Below the pieces are notes generated by a model. It saw nothing but the letters and a program-made list of their open reading frames with translations, was not told the DNA's origin and did no database searches. From Planctomycetota bacterium (GTDB lineage Bacteria > Planctomycetota > Phycisphaerae > Phycisphaerales > UBA1924), in the NCBI GenBank assembly GCA_018242625.1, contig JAFEBO010000010.1, positions 1 through 64,000 of the forward strand: a stretch of 64,000 nucleotides of DNA. Reading direction: 5' to 3'. Shown piece after piece: positions 57,585 to 64,000 of this stretch (position 1 is its first letter; each line of letters begins with the position of its first letter). The position numbers and the translations under genes were made by a program.

Positions 57585-58163
57585 ATGAAGTGCGATAACT
57601 GCGACAACGAGGCGACAGTCCGCGAGACCATCCTCCGCGATGGATCCTGGGTTGAAGTGCATTTCTGCGAAGAGTGCGCCGCCAAGCAGGGGATCGCCAG
57701 CGCCGGCACCTCGCTGAACGAGCTGCTGACCAACTTCGTTCTGCCGCAGCTCACGGGCGAACCGGCCGCGAAAAAGCCGCGTCCGGTGAAGGCGCGTGTG
57801 CCGGTTTGTCCGACGTGCGGCTTCAGTTTCGAGCAGTTCCGCCAGTCGGGCTTGCTCGGCTGCCCCTCCTGCTACACCGCGTTCGAGAATCTTCTGATCC
57901 CGCTGCTCGAGCGTGCCCACGAGGGCGCTGCCCAGCATGTGGGCAAGATTCCGCGCCGCCAGACAGAGGCGGCCCTTGGCAAAGAGACAGTGGAAGGCGC
58001 CAAGGCTCTGGCGGAGCTCCGGGAGCGGCTGGAAAAGGAAAAATTGCTCCGGCGCCAGCTCGAAGACGCTGTCAAGTCCGAGCAGTACGAACTCGCCGCC
58101 CGGATCCGCGATCAGATCCAGCGGCTCGCGGCGCAGCCGCAGGAAACGCCGGAGAACGGCTAA
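57585..58163 (+). CDS. mcsA: Protein-arginine kinase activator McsA
   Basis: 192 residues. Activates the arginine kinase McsB. The N-terminus MKCDNCDNEATVRE carries the first CxxC, then FCEECAAKQG, then VCPTCGFSFEQFRQSGLLGC and CPSCY: four cysteine pairs typical of McsA zinc sites. The C-terminal UVR-like coiled coil is visible (RQLEDAVKSEQYELAARIRD). The ATG at 57585 is preceded by a pyrimidine-rich repeat region, and the frame is open further back (TTG at 57519), but homology begins at MKCDNC. It precedes mcsB by 3 nt. Confidence 0.95.
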   Translation: MKCDNCDNEATVRETILRDGSWVEVHFCEECAAKQGIASAGTSLNELLTNFVLPQLTGEPAAKKPRPVKARVPVCPTCGFSFEQFRQSGLLGCPSCYTAFENLLIPLLERAHEGAAQHVGKIPRRQTEAALGKETVEGAKALAELRERLEKEKLLRRQLEDAVKSEQYELAARIRDQIQRLAAQPQETPENG

Positions 58164-58166
58164 CCG

Positions 58167-59300
58167 ATGGCGACGCGCAAGAATCCATCGCCCGATCCCG
58201 ATCAGCCCGGCCGTCCGGGCGACGCGGCCGTTTCCTCCGCCGAGTGGCTCACCAACGAGGGTGAATCGTGCGATGTCGTTCTTTCCTCGCGGGTTCGCCT
58301 GGCGCGCAATCTCGCGGGTCATCTGTTTGTCCACCGAGCCAGCCGCGACGACCGCGAGCGGGCCCTGCAGACCTGCCGCGACTGGATCCTGGGAGCGAGG
58401 CTCTGCGACCGGATCATGTGGGTCGATCTGCACGAATCGCCGCAGCTCGAGCGGAACCTGCTGGTTGAGCGGCACCTCATCTCCAAGCAGCTCGCCAAGG
58501 GCAAACCGGCCACGGCCAACGGCGCAATGTCACCCCCATCGGAAGAACCGCGGGCCGTTGCCGTTTCAATCCCCGACGAGCGCCTCTCCGTCATGGTCAA
58601 CGAGGAGGATCACCTGCGCCTCCAGATCCTGCGGGCGGGCCTCTCTCTTTCGGACTGCTGGGCCCGGGCCAGTGCGGCCGACGATCGTCTCGAGGCGGGC
58701 CTTGATTACGCGTTCAGCAAGAGGCTCGGCTACCTCACCGCCTGTCCGACCAACGTCGGCACGGGCATGCGGATGAGCGTGATGCTGCACCTGCCGGCGC
58801 TCAAGGTCACGGGTGATATTGAAAAGGTCAAACGCGCCGCCGCCGACATGAACCTTGCCGTGCGTGGCTTCTACGGCGAGGGCTCGGATGCGGTGGGTGA
58901 TCTGTACCAGATCTCGAATCAGACCACGCTCGGCAAGCCCGAGGGCGCCGTCCTTGCCGATCTGCAGGACGCGATCATTCCGGAGGTCATTCAGTACGAG
59001 CGCCACGCCCGCAAGAGCCTCATGGGCAAGAGAAGAGCGGCACTCGAGGATCAGGTCTTCCGGGCGCTTGGGGCGCTGCGCTACGCGCGTCTGCTCGCGG
59101 CCGATGAGGCGATGCAGCTGCTCAGTCTTGTGCGTCTGGGAGTTGTGCTCGGGCTGATCGACGGACTGAGCGTGCAGGCGGTCAATCAGCTCTTCCTCCT
59201 GGTCCAGCCTGCCCACCTGCAGCGCGTTCTGGGCAAGGAAATGGATCAGGAACAGCGACGCATCGGCAGGGCGGCTCTGATCCGCGAACGCCTGAAATAG
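58167..59300 (+). CDS. mcsB: Protein-arginine kinase McsB
   Basis: 377 residues. Phosphorylates arginine residues of proteins, which in Firmicutes marks them for ClpCP degradation. The ATP:guanido phosphotransferase signatures are complete: SSRVRLARNLAG near 35, VMVNEEDHLRLQIL near 135-148 (catalytic Glu), the reactive Cys in TACPTNVGTGMRMS (Cys near 193), and RGFYGEGSDAVGDLYQISNQ near 233-252. LSLVRLGVVLGLI near the C-terminus matches the McsB-type extension. ctsR and clpC, its Firmicutes companions, are not in the window. Confidence 0.96.
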   Translation: MATRKNPSPDPDQPGRPGDAAVSSAEWLTNEGESCDVVLSSRVRLARNLAGHLFVHRASRDDRERALQTCRDWILGARLCDRIMWVDLHESPQLERNLLVERHLISKQLAKGKPATANGAMSPPSEEPRAVAVSIPDERLSVMVNEEDHLRLQILRAGLSLSDCWARASAADDRLEAGLDYAFSKRLGYLTACPTNVGTGMRMSVMLHLPALKVTGDIEKVKRAAADMNLAVRGFYGEGSDAVGDLYQISNQTTLGKPEGAVLADLQDAIIPEVIQYERHARKSLMGKRRAALEDQVFRALGALRYARLLAADEAMQLLSLVRLGVVLGLIDGLSVQAVNQLFLLVQPAHLQRVLGKEMDQEQRRIGRAALIRERLK

Positions 59301-59440
59301 CCCGGCATCCCACGTTCGTTCTCGCGTGACGAGACTCGCCGCGCACCAAAGTCGGCTTATTCCGAGCCTTCTGCCGCCCCATTGTCTGCTAGATTGTGCG
59401 GCACCCGCATTGTTGATATTGGCGGCTCGGCGGTCTCTCC

Positions 59441-60433
59441 ATGCCCTCAAAGCCGGAAAAGTTCACCTGGCCGCCGGTTCCCGACGCCGCGCTCTCGTCG
59501 CCCCACAAGCATCTCTCCAGGGGCGCCATCCATGAACTCGCCGACGCTTTCGATGATGTCCTTCTGGAAGAGCCCGATGATGTCGCGCCCTCTGAAGAAG
59601 CGGCGTCTTTTCATCCGATCGGCTGGCAAAGATGGGTGGAGGCGCTCGAAGTCCATTTTCTTGGGCGCACGGCCATGCCCTGGCACCTGCGTGCCGCATC
59701 TTCCGGCTGGCATCCCGACCAGCCCGGCGACTATTGCCCGCGCTGCGCCAGCACTGTCCGTCCGTTCCAGCTCGACACGCTCACCAACCCGGCAACCTGC
59801 GTTCACTGCCGCGAAAGGCGTCCGCACTGGGATCGTTTCATTCGCCTCGGTTCTTACACGGGCGTTCTCGCCGCCGCGATTCGCCAGCTCAAGTTCACGC
59901 GGTTTCGCTCGCTCGGAGAGGACCTTGGCCGCCTGCTCGGATTGGCGATCGCGGACGAGCTGCGCGCACAGTCCATCGACCTCGCGCGTGCGCTGCTCGT
60001 CCCCGTGCCGATGACACCCTGGCGCCGGCTCTCGCGCGGGATAGACCACACCCTTGTGCTGACTCGGGCCGCATCGAGGTCTTCGGGAATCCCATTCGTG
60101 CGCCCGCTCGTGCGGCGGCATCGCCCGAGCCAGCTCGAAGTCCCGCCGAGCGAGCGACGACAGAACATTTCGGGGGCCTTTTACTGCCGCGCCTCGATTC
60201 GCGAGATGCCGGCGGACGCGGTGCTGATCGTGATTGATGATGTCCGAACAACCGGCGCGACGATGATGGAAGCGTGCAGAACGCTGCGGCTGGGCCTTGC
60301 AGAGGTCCGCGCGGTCGATCGCGCCCGCGTCGGCGGGAATCCAAACAAAGACAAAACAGATGCTCGGACCCAAATCTGGGCCGCCACCGTGGCCTCGACT
60401 CCGCGTGTTGGGGAGGCAACGGCGGGGGACTGA
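59441..60433 (+). CDS. ComF-family phosphoribosyltransferase-like protein
   Basis: 330 residues. A zinc-ribbon-like pair (DYCPRCASTVRP and CVHCRERRPHWD, about 103-128) precedes the PRT fold: YTGVLAAAIRQLKFTRFRSL (about 138-157), the VPVPMTPWRRLSRGIDHT segment (about 188), and the PRPP-loop-like VLIVIDDVRTTGATM (about 262-276). This is the ComF/GntX layout. A ~90-residue N-terminal extension is longer than in E. coli GntX (about 227 residues). Role in DNA uptake or phosphoribosyl metabolism is not established. The 16S rRNA operon starts downstream. Confidence 0.92.
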   Translation: MPSKPEKFTWPPVPDAALSSPHKHLSRGAIHELADAFDDVLLEEPDDVAPSEEAASFHPIGWQRWVEALEVHFLGRTAMPWHLRAASSGWHPDQPGDYCPRCASTVRPFQLDTLTNPATCVHCRERRPHWDRFIRLGSYTGVLAAAIRQLKFTRFRSLGEDLGRLLGLAIADELRAQSIDLARALLVPVPMTPWRRLSRGIDHTLVLTRAASRSSGIPFVRPLVRRHRPSQLEVPPSERRQNISGAFYCRASIREMPADAVLIVIDDVRTTGATMMEACRTLRLGLAEVRAVDRARVGGNPNKDKTDARTQIWAATVASTPRVGEATAGD

Positions 60434-60977
60434 CCGAGAAGGCGGCCCAGCGTAAAGCTATTTCTGGAAGGGATTTACGCGAATTTGCATTTTCAAAGAC
60501 CCTCCCGGGCTTGACCCGGCCGGGACGCCGCTTAGACTCTCCCCCTGCCGGGAAATCGACAGGCCTCCCGCCGCGTAGGTGGCGGAAGGATATCTCTGAC
60601 AATTGAACAGTTGGGAACCGCGCGAGAATGTGCGGCACGAGCAACCGGATCACTCCGGGACGGCCCTGGCTTGGGTCTGCTTGTGCCAAACAAAACAGCC
60701 CGATCGGTGCAAAAACACACCGGTACGGGTAAGCCCGTCGAAATTCACAGTTCGACGTTCATTCTCGTAGTGGTTGAATGAGATGGTGAAATACCTATCG
60801 ATTCACGAGAGTGAAACAAACGCCGGAAGATCTCCGGCGTGTTCCGGTCACCGCAAGGTGATCGGGACGAAGACCGCCTTCTTCCTTCCGTAAGGTTTGG
60901 AGGAAGGTACTGGTTCAAACCCCTTCTTTGAAATTCTCCGGCCGGTGCCGCAAGGTGCCGGTTGGGATCAAGAAAAT
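60434..60977 (+). other. 16S rRNA promoter and leader region
   Basis: No coding gene. After the promoter at 60511-60538 the leader has several hairpins: ACGCCGGA/TCCGGCGT around 60821-60841, GGTCACC...GGTGATC, and a long imperfect one rich in CCTTC/GAAGG near 60880-60907. GACAATTGAACAGTTGGGAA at 60598 resembles antitermination-type leader sequence of other rRNA operons. Confidence 0.6.
60511..60538 (+). promoter_or_regulatory. Probable sigma-70-type promoter of the 16S rRNA gene
   Basis: TTGACC (60511-60516) and TAGACT (60533-60538) with a 16-nt spacer. It is the best promoter in the window and points at the 16S gene, giving a leader of about 430 nt. Confidence 0.6.
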
Positions 60978-62782
<1,805 letters not shown>

Positions 62783-64000
62783 ATGCGAGCCGTTCTTTTT
62801 TCCGCGTGCTTCCAGGTGATCGGCGCGACCTTGGTTCTGGCTGGTCCGATCACAAACCCGGGCTTTGAGGACCCCGTACTCGGCCCTGAAGCGTTCCTGA
62901 ATGGTTCCGCCCCCGGATGGACCGGTTCCACGGTGAAGGATTTTTACTTCGGGATCACCTCTCAGGCCGGGCTCTTGCCTCCCATCCCTGAAGGAAGCCA
63001 GGTCGCCTTCGTGAACAACTTCGCAACCCCCGGCGGCACGCCAACCAGTAATGCGATTGCCCAGCAGCTTGGCGGCGTGCTGGAAGCCAACCGCGCCTAC
63101 ATCCTCTCCGCCTCCTTCGGCTGGCGATTCGACAACTCCGAATCCAGGGGCACGCTCGAACTCTGGTCGGGAGGCACAGTGTCGGAGGGAATCGTCACGG
63201 GGGGGACGCTGCTGGCCTCAAAGTCGGTCAAACTCGCGAAGGGCCAATTTGTCCGCGAATCGGTCACCTTCCTCTCGCTTCCTCCCTGGGATCACCTCGG
63301 GGAGAAACTCTCGGTCCGACTCGTGGGCACTCCGATCGCAAACACCTTTGCGCAGACCAACTTCGACGACGTTCACCTGCTCGTCGAGCGCCTGGACCCC
63401 TGCCAGAGCGACAACACCCGCGACAGCGTGGTCGACGACGTCGACTTCGTCAACTTCCTCTCCCAGTACAACGCTTATTTCTGCAATCCCGTGCCGCTGG
63501 CCTGCACCGCGGACCTCAACTACGACGGCTTCGTGGACGATGCGGACTTTTCCATCTTTGTCGTCGCGTACAACGAGTACCTCTGCCCGCCCTTTACGCC
63601 CCGGATGCGGCCGGTCTCCCAGAACCGCTCTGTTCTCGCTCACGCCGGTGCGAATTCCAACTCCGCATCCGCGCCCGATTACAACCCTTTCTCGCGATCG
63701 GTGAACGCTTCCGCCCCATCCGGCAGCGCTTCGGCGCAGCAGACTTCTGCGCTCGGCGAGTTTGGTTTTTCGGTTGACCATTCGGCGTCCGCGGGCGGGC
63801 AGGGCGGCCCTTCCTCCAATTCGAACTTCAGCTATGTCTTCGATCTGGATTACCAGGCCGCGTACACCCTGAATCCCAAGGTCAACAACGTTCAGGTCGC
63901 CGGCTCCTTCGTCGGCCCGAACATCAGCCTCGATCTCACCTTCCCCGGCCCCTTCAGCGGCACTCTTTCGCCGGGTCGCTACACGGTGAACAGCCAGTGT
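62783..64000 (+). CDS. Secreted dockerin-tagged protein (3' end cut by window edge)
   Basis: At least 406 residues, running off the window. ATG at 62783 with CAGGAG 6-11 nt upstream. Signal peptide: a short basic start, a hydrophobic run (VIGATLVLAG) and cleavage near residue 20. The mature N-terminus PITNPGFEDPVLGPEAFLNG and PGWTGSTVKDFYFG suggests a carbohydrate-binding-type jelly roll of the DUF642 kind. The Cys-bracketed double calcium-loop tag is internal here (63401-63590), with a damaged first repeat (SDNTRDSVVDDVDF) and an intact second (DLNYDGFVDDADF). About 135 further residues follow, rich in Ser/Asn/Ala then beta-rich (FGFSVDHSASAG). Confidence 0.88.
   Translation, partial: MRAVLFSACFQVIGATLVLAGPITNPGFEDPVLGPEAFLNGSAPGWTGSTVKDFYFGITSQAGLLPPIPEGSQVAFVNNFATPGGTPTSNAIAQQLGGVLEANRAYILSASFGWRFDNSESRGTLELWSGGTVSEGIVTGGTLLASKSVKLAKGQFVRESVTFLSLPPWDHLGEKLSVRLVGTPIANTFAQTNFDDVHLLVERLDPCQSDNTRDSVVDDVDFVNFLSQYNAYFCNPVPLACTADLNYDGFVDDADFSIFVVAYNEYLCPPFTPRMRPVSQNRSVLAHAGANSNSASAPDYNPFSRSVNASAPSGSASAQQTSALGEFGFSVDHSASAGGQGGPSSNSNFSYVFDLDYQAAYTLNPKVNNVQVAGSFVGPNISLDLTFPGPFSGTLSPGRYTVNSQC

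Overview
The window looks like a chromosomal segment of a GC-rich planctomycete (Planctomycetota), probably class Phycisphaerae. The evidence is a 16S rRNA gene with its own promoter and terminator and no 23S/5S or tRNA beside it, 16S helix-28 pairs of the kind I associate with this phylum, a degenerate PEP-CTERM sorting tail, four secreted proteins ending in a dockerin-like calcium-binding tag, and several large exported proteins without clear homologues outside the group. I saw no insertion sequence, phage gene, integrase or CRISPR array.

Layout. 1-11.1 kb: the 3'-truncated icd gene (minus strand), then a secreted-protein block of three dockerin-tagged proteins (one a 1,406-residue repeat protein) and two amidohydrolase-fold proteins, the second of which has lost its metal site. 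11.1-15.1 kb: a structured leader or small-RNA candidate with a strong terminator, an aldo/keto reductase, aroA, a GroES-like protein and apt. 15.1-26.4 kb: a long minus-strand run with an ECF sigma factor and probable regulator, a two-gene remnant of an oligopeptide ABC transporter, exported proteins of unknown role, a ferredoxin-NADP reductase-type enzyme, a stand-alone receiver domain and tRNA-Leu(GAG). 26.5-28.5 kb: a small unknown gene and a GT4 glycosyltransferase. 28.5-40.1 kb: a tightly packed six-gene operon of three SPFH/prohibitin-type proteins, an ABC ATPase, an ABC-2 permease and a 662-residue unknown protein, with a related permease gene divergent to it. 40.1-47.2 kb: purC, an apparently non-catalytic GH10-like protein, a ComEA-like protein, mfd and a small His-rich membrane protein. 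47.3-52.1 kb: two DUF proteins, a GH3 beta-glucosidase, rpmA without rplU, and an exported protein. 52.3-60.4 kb: a GNAT acetyltransferase, dnaA, a PEP-CTERM remnant, a DegT-family aminotransferase, rpmB, the arginine-kinase pair mcsA-mcsB and comF. 60.4-64 kb: the isolated 16S gene and a truncated dockerin-tagged secreted protein.

The most interesting unit is the SPFH x3 plus ABC-transporter operon. Its gene overlaps imply coordinated production of a membrane complex, its first SPFH protein carries about seven membrane segments, and no ftsH lies nearby. The dockerin tags are a second recurring theme: three of the four are exactly 198 nt from the first cysteine codon to the stop, and each calcium-loop unit is bracketed by cysteines. 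Hand tallies also suggest that the plus strand changes from G-rich at the left to C-rich at the right regardless of gene direction.
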